This document shows, in pieces, positions 1-12,100 of a stretch of 64,000 nt of DNA. Location: assembly GCA_963576565.1 (NCBI GenBank), contig OY755038.1:181404452-181468451 (forward strand), read 5' to 3'. The notes beneath the pieces were generated by a model. That model saw only the letters and a list, made by a program, of their open reading frames with translations, was not told where the DNA came from and searched no databases. Source of the stretch: Aspidapion aeneum (taxonomy: Eukaryota > Arthropoda > Insecta > Coleoptera > Brentidae). Within the stretch, counting starts at the first letter, position 1, and every line of letters begins with the position of its first letter. The position numbers and the translations under genes are program-made.

Positions 1-589
1 CATATTATATAAATATAAATTTCCAGGAAGCAAAGCAAAAACGCAAACCGTAAATATAAATTAATTAGTGAAAATCAAAATTTTAATAACCATTTACAGC
101 GTGCAAAATATACGCGCTTCCAAAATTAATTAAGTACGGATTTAAATTTGCGGCCAGGCTGCCCCGTAAACAGAGTAGGTTTTATTGCCAGCTACAACAA
201 CGCTGCTGTCCAATTTAAAAATGTTTGTATGTCGTTTTTTAATTTCGATTTGTTTAATTTTTTGTGTTAATGTGTTATTAGTAGCTCGTATACAAGGGCC
301 TTGTTAAGGGGTGATAATGCCCCCCCCCCCACCAAACCGGTGTCCGTACCAGTTACTTTCACGCATGAAAAATGTGAAATTGACAAAAATGCCGTTATTG
401 TAAAACACAGAGTCAAATTGGCGCTTATTTGGAAACTGGGATACAATTAAGGCCCCAAATTTGGTTTAAAAAAATTGTATACTTCACCTACATAAATCGC
501 GCGAAAGAATCGTTTGAATCGAGATTTAAATTATCGTAGAGTTGTGAAAATAAGCACACTAATAGAAATTGACAACCCAAATCAAAATA

Positions 590-1020
590 CATAACTGCAT
601 TTTCACCTTCCTAGCCCGCACAGCAATGGCTAGAGAAGGTATTGTTTTCGACGAAAATTTTTTTTATGAGATAACGCCGAAAATGTGTTATTTGGGGGCA
701 TTTTGACCCATCCTAGCAATATCTTCGTGGTGTGTGCCTGTGTGTGTGTGTGTATTTTTTTTTCTGTCCATAAACACGATAGCTCTTAAACCGCTAAACC
801 GATTTTCATAAAATTTTCATGAAAAAAAGTGTTCGACACTCTAACGAGCTGATTAGATTTTGGTCAAAATCCATTCATGCTAATGACAGGTTTTTGACAA
901 TTAAATTTTTTTTTAAATGCTAACTTTTTAACAAAGCATCGCATCAATATGCGGTGTATTGTAGACTACATTTTGCTTAATAATTTCTGTTATAAGCAAA
1001 TACTTCATAGGAGCTTTGGT
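590..1020. repeat. Dispersed repeat block with TG microsatellite
   Basis: The words TAGCCCGCACAGCAATGGCT and AACGCCGAAAATGTG are followed by a (TG)n run at 731-754 and an 'aaaccgctaaaccgatttt' stretch. The first ~90 bases recur inverted in the right arm (12340-12440) and again, alone, at 35980-36062 beside the LTR retrotransposon, so this is a family with copies outside the palindrome. Confidence 0.6.
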
Positions 1021-1189
1021 TTCTGAGATATTGAAAAAACTGTGTTCAAGGCTGATATATCATCGCTTCACTTAAAGTGTGCTAATAGGCTACACAAAAA
1101 AAAGTGTTTATTTGAACCAAAAAAATATTATTTGACTCAACCAAATTCGTTATTTCAATAGGTCCAAAACGTCCTCTTGTTTGGTTCAA

Positions 1190-2235
1190 ATAAAAATATT
1201 TATTGTTTTCAAATAATTAATTTAGTCTCTTTAAATAAGATTTATTTGGTGCGTTAGAGTTATTTGGTTTAATTGACAAACAAAAATACATTTAAATCAA
1301 ATAATTTGAAATATTTAAACCAAATACTACTAATTTATTTATTTGCAATAACAAGTTTATTTCAAACAAACAAATATGTTGGTTGGTAAAAATAAAATAA
1401 TTCTTTAACATGACTGTTTTCTTTGATTGAAGTAAAAATATTTATTGTTTTCAAATAACTAATTTAGTCTCTTTAAATAAGATTTATTTGATGCGTTAGA
1501 AATATTTGGTTTAATTGACAAACAAAAATACATTTAAATCAAATAATTTGAAATATTTAAACCACATACTATTAATTTATTTATTTGCAATAACAAGTTT
1601 ATTTTAAACAAACAAATATGGTGGTTGGTAAAAATAAAATAATTATTTAACATGACTGTTTTCTTTGATTGCTTTAAAAAACTTATTACATCTTCATATA
1701 AATTAATTTGTTTAATATTCTAGGCATATTTTTTTGTCTTAATATTAAAATTTATTTAATAACTGACATTTATTAAGTATTTTTTTAAAATTATTTTACT
1801 TGATGTAAATAAATATTTGTTTAAACTTAAAATATATTTTGTTGAATTTCAGTAAATATTTCTGTGAGAACAAGAGTTAACTTATTTCACAATACAAAAA
1901 CATATTTTCCAACAAACAAATAGGGTAGTTAGTAAACCTAAAATAATTGTTTGAAATTACCGTTTTCCTTGATTGTTTTAAAAATCTTATTGTTTTTTCT
2001 TAATAAATAATTTGTTTAATCTTCTAAATATATTTTTTTGTCTTACTAACATAATTTATTTAATAACGAACTTTTATTAAATAAATTTGTAAAATTATTT
2101 TGTTTATAATAAATAAATATGTGTTAAATTTAAGTAAATATTTATTATTGCAAGTTTTTTTCAAACAAACAAATAGGGTACTTGCTAAACCAAATATAAT
2201 TGTTTTAAATGATTGTTTTCCTTGATTGCTTTACA
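1190..2235. repeat. Degenerate ~245-bp tandem repeat in left arm
   Basis: At least four tandem units are readable. Units 1 and 2 (about 1190-1434 and 1435-1680) are nearly identical: both carry AATTTAGTCTCTTTAAATAA, a TTGCAATAACAAGTTTATT segment and a TGACTGTTTTCTTTGATTG end. Units 3 and 4 (to about 1975 and 2235) are more diverged but keep the TTTTCCTTGATTG end. The mirror copy is 10805-11850. A related single unit lies in the spacer at 4685-5270. Confidence 0.75.
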
Positions 2236-2565
2236 TTTGAATTATTTTTTTAATATTCCTAATTTATTTTCTTGTCGTTTTAACAAAATGTATTTAATTA
2301 GATTAGACATTTAATAAACAGTTACCTGGTTACCCGTCAGAATACTGCGTTGTACAAGTAAAAACAAATGTTTTGCACGAAGAAAAGTATTTTAATTCAA
2401 AAATAGGCAGGTAGGTACAAAAAAAATGTAAAATTGTAAAAACGTTTAAAGGCAAATTAACATAAAATTAACCAAATATGCATAAAACAAAAATACTTCC
2501 TAAATACTAATTAGATTATACTTGTGTAATCTTTTCCAAGGTATAAATAAGACCACTAACCTATA

Positions 2566-2750
2566 TACAGGGTGACCCAAAAGCCTGAGACCCCCCTAAT
2601 ATCTTCGAAATCAAAATAAACAGAGAAGTCAAATTTCACATCCTCAGATGGTTTGCAAAAAGTATCTTTTTTGATGCTAATATTGGAACCAGTCATTAAG
2701 GAGACGTGGTGAAGCCAGCGACGTTACTTTTTAAAATGAAATACCCTGTA
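2566..2750. mobile_element. ACAGGGTG-type miniature element (left arm)
   Basis: It begins TACAGGGTGACCC and ends with the inverted ATACCCTGTA, about 185 bp apart. This is the dispersed short inverted-terminal repeat family common in insect genomes. No coding capacity. The mirror copy is 10290-10474. Confidence 0.55.
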
Positions 2751-3030
2751 TATTTTTGCAATTTTGAATAAAGCTTTCCTTTCTGTTTCCAAAAATACCT
2801 AATATGCTACGTTTTTATGTAATGGTTTTTAAATAAAATGACAAAACCTTTTCATTAAGAGCAATAAGTTAACCAAGAAAAATTATCGATGACTCTTTGT
2901 CTGCTTTACTCTTTTGTTTGTTTTTGTTATTTTACTTCAAAACTGTTAGAGAAAAAGGTATTAGGTATAATAGGTAGTTTTGGAAACAGAAAGACAAGGT
3001 CTATTCCAATTTGCCAAAATATAGAGCGTA

Positions 3031-3212
3031 TACCGGGTGTTCCAAAGTGAGTGGCCTATTGGATTATTTTGGAAACTATACGATAGAAACTTTTAAAACT
3101 TTTTATTCTTACATACGTCCATGTAAAGTAAATTTACAAAATACTTTCATAGTTGCGGTGTTGCCATTTGCAGGAAAAGTTGGCTTTATTATTTTAAAAG
3201 AAACACCTTGTA
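3031..3212. mobile_element. CCGGGTGTTCC...AACACCTTGTA miniature element (left arm)
   Basis: Short terminal inverted repeats (TACCGGGTGTTCC and GAAACACCTTGTA) bound ~182 bp. A paralogue at 6714-7119 carries a further insertion. A 98-codon open frame spans this element in both arms, but it starts inside and runs through repeat ends, so I treat it as chance. The mirror copy is 9828-10009. Confidence 0.55.
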
Positions 3213-3859
3213 TATTTTTCGATTCTTTATGTAGAAAAATGTATGTAATTTTTTTCAACAATTATTGTAAATTTTTTTTGCACAATTTGTTTTCAAAATG
3301 GGTATAAAACCAATTTGTGCAAAAATTTTGAATAGATTTGTGCAATGGAATTTGTTGTAAAATTTTAAACAACTGTGCAACTGTTTTTTTCACAATGCTT
3401 ATTGTACAGGCCTGTATAAAAAAATTTCACATATTTTTGCACAATTTGTTGTACATTTTGCATTAATTTTTTTAAAATTTTGGAAAAATTGCAAAATATT
3501 CAAGTATGAAAACATTTTACACAACATTGTGTAATTTTCTTATTCTATTTTGTGCAATATAAATGCACAATTATGTAGTTATATTTTAAAAGATGTTTGT
3601 ATTTTTTTACATTGTGGTGTTATATTTTGCAGTTAAATTTTTCTTTTTACCACAAAAAATATAATATATCAATATAATATATTATATATTTTACAATAAA
3701 TAATTTTAGTTACGCCCAAAATTGCACAATTTTGTGCATATATTTCCTACAATTTTATGTAAAAATAGTTAAAAATATGAATTTTTCACATAATATTCTG
3801 TAATTTTTTTTAACAATTAAATGAACAGTATCCCTGAATGTGTACAAAATCTTGTAGAT

Positions 3860-4022
3860 AGGACTCGGTGCCCGGGCCCCCCCAAGCCTTAGATTTTCTT
3901 ACATATTTTCCACATATTTCATGAAAAAACACAAAAAATAGCTCAAAATTCGACATTATGAGTCTTTGCCCCACTCAAGAGGCCTTGCCCCCCTCCAAGA
4001 CAGATTCCTGGGTGCGCCACTG
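3860..4022. mobile_element. Partial hAT-type miniature element (right end)
   Basis: The segment carries ATATTTTCCACATATTTCATG, two C-rich blocks, and ends GCGCCACTG. It is the homologue of the right part of the complete element at 40796-40986. Its left end (CAGTGGCG) is missing at the boundary with the left arm of the giant inverted repeat, so the palindrome's inner edge truncates it. Confidence 0.6.
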
Positions 4023-5276
4023 ATAATACCTGGGGGTTTCGGCATTGTTGGACACTTTTCGGTTCGGTTCGGTAACCAATATTAAGGGAAGATAAATGGT
4101 GTTGATGATGTTCTGAATAGGAAACATGAAACGTGAACATTTACTGAATCAGTCATGGTAGTCTCGGGCTTGAGCACAAATTTGACGTAGCTTAACATTA
4201 AATACGCTCGTACCAAAGAGTGCTCAACAAGTCCGAAACAACACGAGCAAGGGAGTGTATACGATTTTACTCGGGAAGGGGACAATATAAAAAAATTTAT
4301 CTCAGGAATCCATTTTGATTTAGTTTGTTAATCTCTATAAGTGCGCTGAATTTCATAACTCTACGATACTTTTTCGAACCAAACGACTGGCTCGTACTGT
4401 TTATGTAGGTAACGTTACCAAGTCAAAATATAAAATTTTTAAAAAATTCATTTTTTTAAAAGCATAACCCATTTTTCGAACACTTTTTTTGTGTACCGAA
4501 GCCCTCCCCCCAGAGCCCCTTAAATATTAAAAACCAAAATCAGCTTAGTACTTTTTGAGTTTATGAGGAAAAGGCACAAAATTCAAGGCTATGTGAAATT
4601 TGTGCGCTCCATGTTTCGTTCCAAATTATTTTTGCCAATCTTAAATCGAAAATAAATGGATCTATGATGGATCTAATACCTTTCTAACTACACAGAAAAA
4701 AGTGTTTGTTTGAATCAAATAAACCAATTTATTTGAAAAAAAATATTTGGATTAAATAAATCTTGTTTGGATCAAACAAATATATTTATTTCGGAAAACA
4801 GTACATTTTGTTACGACAAAAAACATTGTACATGTGAATTAAATAAATTACATGTTTAAATTTTTTTGGCAATAATAATATTTAAAAAAATGTTGTTTAC
4901 GTATACTTAAATAATTGATTTTTTTAAAGCAACTCAATTGCTTTTTATTTTTTTAATGCTCAGATTGACTAAATAATTGTTTCAATTATATAAATTAATA
5001 ATTTTAATATTGTTAGATAAAATTATTTGAAACAACTAAATTAAGTTTTTGTTTATAAATAAATATACAAATACGATTTTTTTAAATTCCTTCTTTCTTG
5101 GTTTTTATTTCCAATAGTAAACCATTTTTGTATACATGATATATATCACGTAAAATTATTTGACTCAATCAAATTAGATTTTTGACTTTGTCAGTGCATA
5201 TTCTTCATTGGTCCATATAAAAATATTTATTTTAGCCAAACAAGTAATTTAGTCGCTTTAAATAAGACTTAAGAGA
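4023..5276. other. Spacer DNA with a diverged copy of the arm repeat
   Basis: No gene was recognised. 4055-4075 holds a short run of TTCGG units. 4685-5270 resembles 1085-1290 of the arm (ACAGAAAAAAGTGTTTGTTTG start, AATTTAGTCGCTTTAAATAA end), so an older relative of the arm unit sits inside the spacer. Confidence 0.45.
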
Positions 5277-5560
5277 TTTTAGTATACGGGTTTCTGCCAT
5301 TTTTGGTTTTAAAGAAAAATTTGGGGGGACCGCGAATCTGCGTCCGGCTTTTTGTTTTGTTTTTTTTTTTACTTAATTACCTCAGCCTAACGTAAACAGA
5401 CTCAAACCAATCCAAACCCTCCCGACACCCCTTTTTGCGTTAAAAAAAATCGCCGGACGCGGATTTTGGATCTTAGGCAGGTTCCCTAGTAGGTGCCCTC
5501 ATAAAGAATTTTTCGGCTTTTCATGAAAAATTATAAATAGCAAAAACCCGTGTAGGTATG
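5277..5560. mobile_element. Miniature inverted-repeat element A
   Basis: It starts AGTATACGGGTTTCTGCC and ends with the diverged inverse AAAAACCCGTGTAGG. The interior contains a C+G-rich 'ggacgcggattttgg' segment that pairs with 'gaatctgcgtccggc', so the element is largely self-complementary. Confidence 0.55.
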
Positions 5561-5925
5561 TAAATTATTTAGTATACGGGTTTCTGCCATTTTTGTTTTT
5601 TTTTTTAATTATTTATGGGAGTACCTACTAGGGCCACTAGGATTTTTTTTATTTTTTTTTAAATAAAAAAACGGGTACCGGAGGGCGAGGTTGTAATATA
5701 TTTTTTTGGTTTGGTATGGGTTGGCTTGAGTTGATTTGAGTTTGTTCAGGTTAGATTGCGTCGATTTAGAAAAAAAAAATTAAAAACTCAAAAAAATTTA
5801 AACATTTTTTTTTTTTAATTCTCCGGTCGCCGATTCAGGGTCCTAGGGACCCCCCTAAGTACCTCCAGAAAGGATTTTTCATCAAAAACCAAAAATGACA
5901 GAAACTCGTATATACTAAATAATTA
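5561..5925. mobile_element. Miniature inverted-repeat element B
   Basis: The start (TAAATTATTTAGTATACGGG, then TTTCTGCCATTTTTG) and the end (CAAAAATGACAGAAACTCG, then TATATACTAAATAATTA) are inverted copies over about 35 bp. It abuts element A, and both begin with the same AGTATACGGG string, so this is a head-to-tail pair of one family. Confidence 0.65.
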
Positions 5926-6713
5926 CCAAGTTACCTAATAAGGTTAAATTTTTATGAAATTAGATTTTAGAAATTATCTGTAGTTCTTAAATATGCTAAT
6001 AAATAACAATAAGTACAACTTTTTATCTTCAGTAAATACAGTGCGTTGCTATACCTATTAAAAATAACAGCAGATCGCTACTGCGCCGACGCAGAATAAC
6101 GATAACAATAACTAAGTGACAAAAGAACGGTTCAAAACACGCTATATAATATCTACAAGAATTTTATTTATTTCAATATAACAAATAACCAAAAAAGTGT
6201 AGAATAAAATCGATGTACCTACTAAGGTGAACTCTCTAGCTGTCTCGCTTCTAAAAATACTGTTTTGTCTCATGTTCAATATGATAAAAAAGAGGAGCGC
6301 AACAGGTCTTTTTGTTTTTCTAATGCACAACAGACAAAGAGTTTCGATCCAAAGTTGTCCGATTGATTCGCGGAAATCCGACCAATAACATTCCGCCCTA
6401 AAGTTTAGAATTTTATTTATTTGATTTAACTAATTTTCTGTTAAAACCATTAAACTCGCCATTAACCTGCTAGTACTTCTCTAGATTGCTTAGCGTAAAC
6501 ATTACAAAATGTGTACACAGCTTGTGAAATTTTTGTAAAATTCTGTAAAATTTTTGTGAAATTCTGTGAAATGTTTTTTGAAAAAATCTGAACATTTTTG
6601 TGAAATCCTGTAGCTTGTGTGTGAAATTTTGTGAAATTTATTTGTCTTTGTGAAATTTATTATTATTAAGGGATCGGAGCTAAGGCGGCGACGTTACTTT
6701 TTTAAATGAGATT
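5926..6713. other. AT-rich spacer, no gene recognised
   Basis: The only structure seen is a tract at 6500-6660 made of many TGTGAAATTTTTGT-like words (simple-sequence degeneration). A 62-codon reverse frame at 6142-6330 has no recognisable motif. Confidence 0.4.
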
Positions 6714-7119
6714 TACCGGGTGTCTCAAGGTGAGTGGCTTGTTAGATTATTTTGGAAACTATACTGCCGTCCTAAGCGTAACCCCCGTATTTGAATTTTA
6801 TATGAAATGGAGTAAATCGCGTTTGAATGTTTGAAAATACGTAGTGCCTTATGGAAAAAAGAAAATTTTAAGTGACTTTTTTAATACTTTTTGTAGTTTT
6901 TCGATTGGTTACATTAGTATAATCAATAAGAGTATATTATTATAATTTGTCTTAACCAACAATCGCATTTTTGGATTAGGACGGCAGTATACAATAAAAA
7001 CTTTCTGTTCTTAAATACGTCCATGTAAAGTATATTTATAAAATACATTCATAGTTGCAGTGTTGCCAATTGTGGGAAAACTTTGCAAATACCTTTGTTA
7101 TTTTAAAGAAACACCCTGT
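6714..7119. mobile_element. CCGGGTGTCTC...CACCCTG element, interrupted
   Basis: A paralogue of the 182-bp element at 3031-3212. It matches TACCGGGTGTC at the left and GAAACACCCTGT at the right, and is split by a 224-bp insertion at 6764-6987. Confidence 0.6.
6764..6987. mobile_element. 224-bp terminal-inverted-repeat element, TA-type target
   Basis: The ends are CTGCCGTCCTAA and TTAGGACGGCAG, a perfect 12-bp inverted repeat, flanked on both sides by TATA. The paralogous empty site (around 3078, 'aactatacgatagaaac') lacks the insert. TA/TATA target use and 224-bp length fit a Tc1/mariner-type miniature element; no transposase is encoded. Confidence 0.75.
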
Positions 7120-7931
7120 CCAATTTTGCATTTTTGGATTTTATGTATGATGTCGTATACCTATCTTCAACCGTTTTTAAAATATTGACAGATGAAAATT
7201 AACATTTTGTAACTTTATCAGCCCTTAACATCAAAACTATTAAGAATAGAACAAAACGGTTTCTACATTCCTATCTCGGTTTTTCAAAAGCTATTTTATA
7301 CTATTTAGAATTAGTTCAGGGTTAAAATATTCCATGGTTAATTTCACCCTGGGTTAAATCTAAAAGTAGTCTAAAGCGATAGCTTGTAAAAAGCTAAGAT
7401 AGGTTTTGATTTTACGGCCTGTTAAAGTTACAAAATGTAAATTTTTACCTGTTAATATTTTAAAAACAATTACAGATAGGTATAAGACGTCATAAACAGA
7501 GAAAAGCATCCATGCAACAATTTTAAATACGCTGTGCAACTGAAATTGTGCAAAAATATAAAACAATTAATGAAATAAACGAATAAATCTGTTCTAATGT
7601 TACGAATTGGATTGTGTAACTTATTTTGTGTAATAATGTTACACAACAGAACAATTACTCTCAACAGCGTAGTGGAAAAGCCCATTGTGTTATAAATTTA
7701 CACAGATATAATGTAATTTTTTTAATGAAAATTTGTGCAAAAATACTCCAAATTGTAGAAATCATTCGTCGGATTGATTCGGTAAAAGTCGTTTCAAGGG
7801 ATCGCCCCACCGCATCTGGCTTCCTTCAGTGTTCTGTGAGTTTAAATTTGTGTTTTGGCTTGTCAGTGAGGTGATCCGTACAAGGTTAGTGTCATTAATT
7901 GATAAGTTATTCCGTCAACGTTAAACGTGTA
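7120..7931. other. AT-rich region upstream of the gene remnant
   Basis: No coding region was recognised. The last 170 bases (7760-7931) are richer in G+C than their surroundings and contain two TCAGTG words (near 7828 and 7862) that match the arthropod initiator consensus. They would be suitably placed as a transcription start for the exon beginning at 7932. This is an inference. Confidence 0.3.
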
Positions 7932-8920
7932 ATGGATTCTATGGATTTTGTGGAATTAGTTCTCGAAAAACTGGAGGAATGGGTGCCTACTTGCAGTCCA
8001 CAAAGAGAGATTTCGGGGTAAGTAAATTACTACACATAGGTCCACCCTAAAGTCCCTGTATGTTGACATATTTGGTAATATATCCAAATATGTCAACATA
8101 CAGAGACTCTAGTCTACCCAAGCTTTTGAGTATAGTTGATCCATTTTTGATTTTTCTTTCTGTGATTTAAAAAATGTGTTTGAAAGTAAATGACAACATT
8201 GTCCCCAAAATTGTCTTGGTTTAGCCAGTCCGAAGCTCGAAAACATTTCTGCGCCCGCGCACTCTCTTAGGAATCACTTTCAAGAATTTTCGCAGAGAAA
8301 AAATTGGGCTTCTTGACCAAATAAAACTATTTACAAAATTTCAGCTTGTTACTCATGGCTTATCCTATTTTTGGTCTAAACTGCGCTTTTTTATAACGGC
8401 CGATACTAAAATTCTATATTTAAACATTTTTTTTATATTTTTTAGCTTGAACGATTTTGCAATGGCATATCCGGAAAACAAAGACAGTTTTTTGACACAT
8501 GTGCAGAAGTTTGTTCAAAACTTTGGGTGCTGTTAAAATCAAATGCAATTTACCAAAGATCAGATACAGCGGTCTGAAAAGAGTTTCCATGAAGCAGACG
8601 AAGGTAAATGATAATTTTTGCAACACCACTATTTTTGATTAACTTAAAATTTGTAAATTAGAAGTCAAAAGACATATTTTGCCTGTCTTACTACCATGGT
8701 ATCATAAAACTGTAACCTTTATTTAAAGGGTATCAAAATATCAGGCAGAATAATTTGACTATTACATAGAAATCCTTCAATGTCCGTTAAACTTAGAACT
8801 ATTTTTTTAGCAGCTATTTTGTCTTCGCTGCCTTCCTTGCAATTTCCAAACAATGGAAAATCCGAACAACGAAAGTCCAGCAAACAAGAATTTTTAAATA
8901 GATATATTTTACACGTTCAG
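7932..8920 (+). pseudogene. Three-exon gene-like remnant inside the palindrome spacer
   Basis: Unrecognised. Exon 1 is 7932-8017, with an ATG followed by 28 codons and a strong donor (GG/GTAAGT). Exon 2 is 8446-8603, after a TTTTTTAG acceptor and before a GAAG/GTAAAT donor. Exon 3 is 8811-8920, after TTTTTTTAG and before CAG/GTAAAT. The phases fit: joined, the three pieces give one 118-codon frame with a single in-frame TAA at 8534-8536, which would otherwise cut the product at 58 residues. The N-terminus is acidic and leucine-rich (begins MDSMDFVELVLEKLEEW) and exon 3 is basic and serine-rich. Base composition is less AT-rich than the flanks. The frame ends before the right arm, so any further 3' exons are lost or not visible. 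It could be a captured host gene, part of a transposon's own gene, or chance splice signals. Intron 1 carries the 8052-8106 hairpin. Confidence 0.4.
8052..8106. repeat. Near-perfect hairpin in intron 1 of the remnant
   Basis: The arms CTGTATGTTGACATATTTGG and CCAAATATGTCAACATACAG are exact reverse complements around a loop of about 8 bases. Pairing extends outward with mismatches into GTCC / GAGAC. It has the size of a pre-miRNA or of a very small transposon remnant. Confidence 0.7.
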
Positions 8921-9180
8921 GTAAATTCATTAAGCATAATAATATTGGTTAAATAATTTAATAACTAATGTGTTAAAATTTGTTGTACTCATAAGAAAAA
9001 CGAAAATAAAGGTCTTTTAACAAGTGAGTTTTTAGTTTGGTATTTTTTTGGCAAATAAAAATTAGACATTGTGTACTTGTTATAAAAAGTAATAAAGCGT
9101 TTTTAAAAAAAAATTAACAAAAAATATATACACAAAAATTAAAACAAAATGCAATGCAATGCAACCTATTGAAAAAAAAC

Positions 9181-12100
9181 ATCTACAAGATTTTGTACAC
9201 ATTCAGGGATACTGTTCATTTAATTGTTAAAAAAAATTACAGAATATTATGTGAAAAATTCATATTTTTAACTATTTTTACATAAAATTGTAGGAAATAT
9301 ATGCACAAAATTGTGCAATTTTGGGCGTAACTAAAATTATTTATTGTAAAATATATAATATATTATATTGATATATTATATTTTTTGTGGTAAAAAGAAA
9401 AATTTAACTGCAAAATATAACACCACAATGTAAAAAAATACAAACATCTTTTAAAATATAACTACATAATTGTGCATTTATATTGCACAAAATAGAATAA
9501 GAAAATTACACAATGTTGTGTAAAATGTTTTCATACTTGAATATTTTGCAATTTTTCCAAAATTTTAAAAAAATTAATGCAAAATGTACAACAAATTGTG
9601 CAAAAATATGTGAAATTTTTTTATACAGGCCTGTACAATAAGCATTGTGAAAAAAACAGTTGCACAGTTGTTTAAAATTTTACAACAAATTCCATTGCAC
9701 AAATCTATTCAAAATTTTGGCACAAATTGGTTTTATACCCATTTTGAAAACAAATTGTGCAAAAAAAATTTACAATAATTGTTGAAAAAAATTACATACA
9801 TTTTTCTACATAAAGAATCGAAAAATATACAAGGTGTTTCTTTTAAAATAATAAAGCCAACTTTTCCTGCAAATGGCAACACCGCAACTATGAAAGTATT
9901 TTGTAAATTTACTTTACATGGACGTATGTAAGAATAAAAAGTTTTAAAAGTTTCTATCGTATAGTTTCCAAAATAATCCAATAGGCCACTCACTTTGGAA
10001 CACCCGGTATACGCTCTATATTTTGGCAAATTGGAATAGACCTTGTCTTTCTGTTTCCAAAACTACCTATTATACCTAATACCTTTTTCTCTAACAGTTT
10101 TGAAATAAAATAACAAAAACAAACAAAAGAGTAAAGCAGACAAAGAGTCATCGATAATTTTTCTTGGTTAACTCATTGCTCTTAATGAAAAGGTTTTGTC
10201 ATTTTATTTAAAAACCATTACATAAAAACGTAGCATATTAGGTATTTTTGGAAACAGAAAGGAAAGCTTTATTCAAAATTGCAAAAATATACAGGGTATT
10301 TCATTTTAAAAAGTAACGTCGCTGGCTTCACCACGTCTCCTTAATGACTGGTTCCAATATTAGCATCAAAAAAGATACTTTTTGCAAACCATCTGAGGAT
10401 GTGAAATTTGACTTCTCTGTTTATTTTGATTTCGAAGATATTAGGGGGGTCTCAGGCTTTTGGGTCACCCTGTATATAGGTTAGTGGTCTTATTTATACC
10501 TTGGAAAAGATTACACAAGTATAATCTAATTAGTATTTAGGAAGTATTTTTGTTTTATGCATATTTGGTTAATTTTATGTTAATTTGCCTTTAAACGTTT
10601 TTACAATTTTACATTTTTTTTGTACCTACCTGCCTATTTTTGAATTAAAATACTTTTTTTCGTGCAAAACATTTGTTTTTACTTGTACAACGCAGTATTC
10701 TGACGGGTAACCAGGTAACTGTTTATTAAATGTCTAATCTAATTAAATACATTTTGTTAAAACGACAAGAAAATAAATTAGGAATATTAAAAAAATAATT
10801 CAAATGTAAAGCAATCAAGGAAAACAATCATTTAAAACAATTATATTTGGTTTAACAAGTACCCTATTTGTTTGTTTGAAAAAAACTTGCAATAATAAAT
10901 ATTTACTTAAATTTAACACATATTTATTTATTATAAACAAAATAATTTTACAAATTTATTTAATAAAAGTTCGTTATTAAATAAATTATGTTAGTAAGAC
11001 AAAAAAATATATTTAGAAGATTAAACAAATTATTTATTAAGAAAAAACAATAAGATTTTTAAAACAATCAAGGAAAACGGTAATTTCAAACAATTATTTT
11101 AGGTTTACTAACTACCCTATTTGTTTGTTGGAAAATATGTTTTTGTATTGTGAAATAAGTTAACTCTTGTTCTCACAGAAATATTTACTGAAATTCAACA
11201 AAATATATTTTAAGTTTAAACAAATATTTATTTACATCAAGTAAAATAATTTTAAAAAAATACTTAATAAATGTCAGTTATTAAATAAATTTTAATATTA
11301 AGACAAAAAAATATGCCTAGAATATTAAACAAATTAATTTATATGAAGATGTAATAAGTTTTTTAAAGCAATCAAAGAAAACAGTCATGTTAAATAATTA
11401 TTTTATTTTTACCAACCACCATATTTGTTTGTTTAAAATAAACTTGTTATTGCAAATAAATAAATTAATAGTATGTGGTTTAAATATTTCAAATTATTTG
11501 ATTTAAATGTATTTTTGTTTGTCAATTAAACCAAATATTTCTAACGCATCAAATAAATCTTATTTAAAGAGACTAAATTAGTTATTTGAAAACAATAAAT
11601 ATTTTTACTTCAATCAAAGAAAACAGTCATGTTAAAGAATTATTTTATTTTTACCAACCAACATATTTGTTTGTTTGAAATAAACTTGTTATTGCAAATA
11701 AATAAATTAGTAGTATTTGGTTTAAATATTTCAAATTATTTGATTTAAATGTATTTTTGTTTGTCAATTAAACCAAATAACTCTAACGCACCAAATAAAT
11801 CTTATTTAAAGAGACTAAATTAATTATTTGAAAACAATAAATATTTTTATTTGAACCAAACAAGAGGACGTTTTGGACCTATTGAAATAACGAATTTGGT
11901 TGAGTCAAATAATATTTTTTTGGTTCAAATAAACACTTTTTTCTGTCTAGCCTATTAGCACACTTTAAGTGAAGCGATGATATATCAGCCTTGAACACAG
12001 TTTTTTTAGTATCTCAGAAACCAAAGCTCCTATGAAGTATTTGCTTATAACAGAAATTATTAAGCAAAATGTAGTCTACAATACACCGCATATTGATGCG

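Larger units (their letters stand above)
77..3859 (+). repeat. Left arm of a giant inverted repeat
   Basis: This 3783-bp arm is the reverse complement of 9181-12963. Paired coordinates sum to 13040 from end to end, so there is no net length difference. I noticed about a dozen single-base differences (for example near 188, 672, 895, 1031 and 3313). The outer edge is set by the shared string AAAATTTTAATAACC and the inner edge by CAAAATCTTGTAGAT. Inside the arm, from outside to inside: a unique AT-rich stretch (77-590), a dispersed block with a TG microsatellite (590-1020), a degenerate tandem repeat (1190-2235), two ACAGGGTG-type miniature elements (2566-2750, 3031-3212), and a tract rich in TTGTGCAA words (3280-3850). 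No conserved protein is encoded. No target-site duplication is visible at the outer edges. Confidence 0.95.

Noticed and set aside
3011..3307. 98-codon frame identical in both palindrome arms (also 9733-10029, minus strand)
   Set aside because: It runs through a miniature-element end (CCGGGTGTTCC) and poly-T, has no family motif, and is identical only because the arms are.
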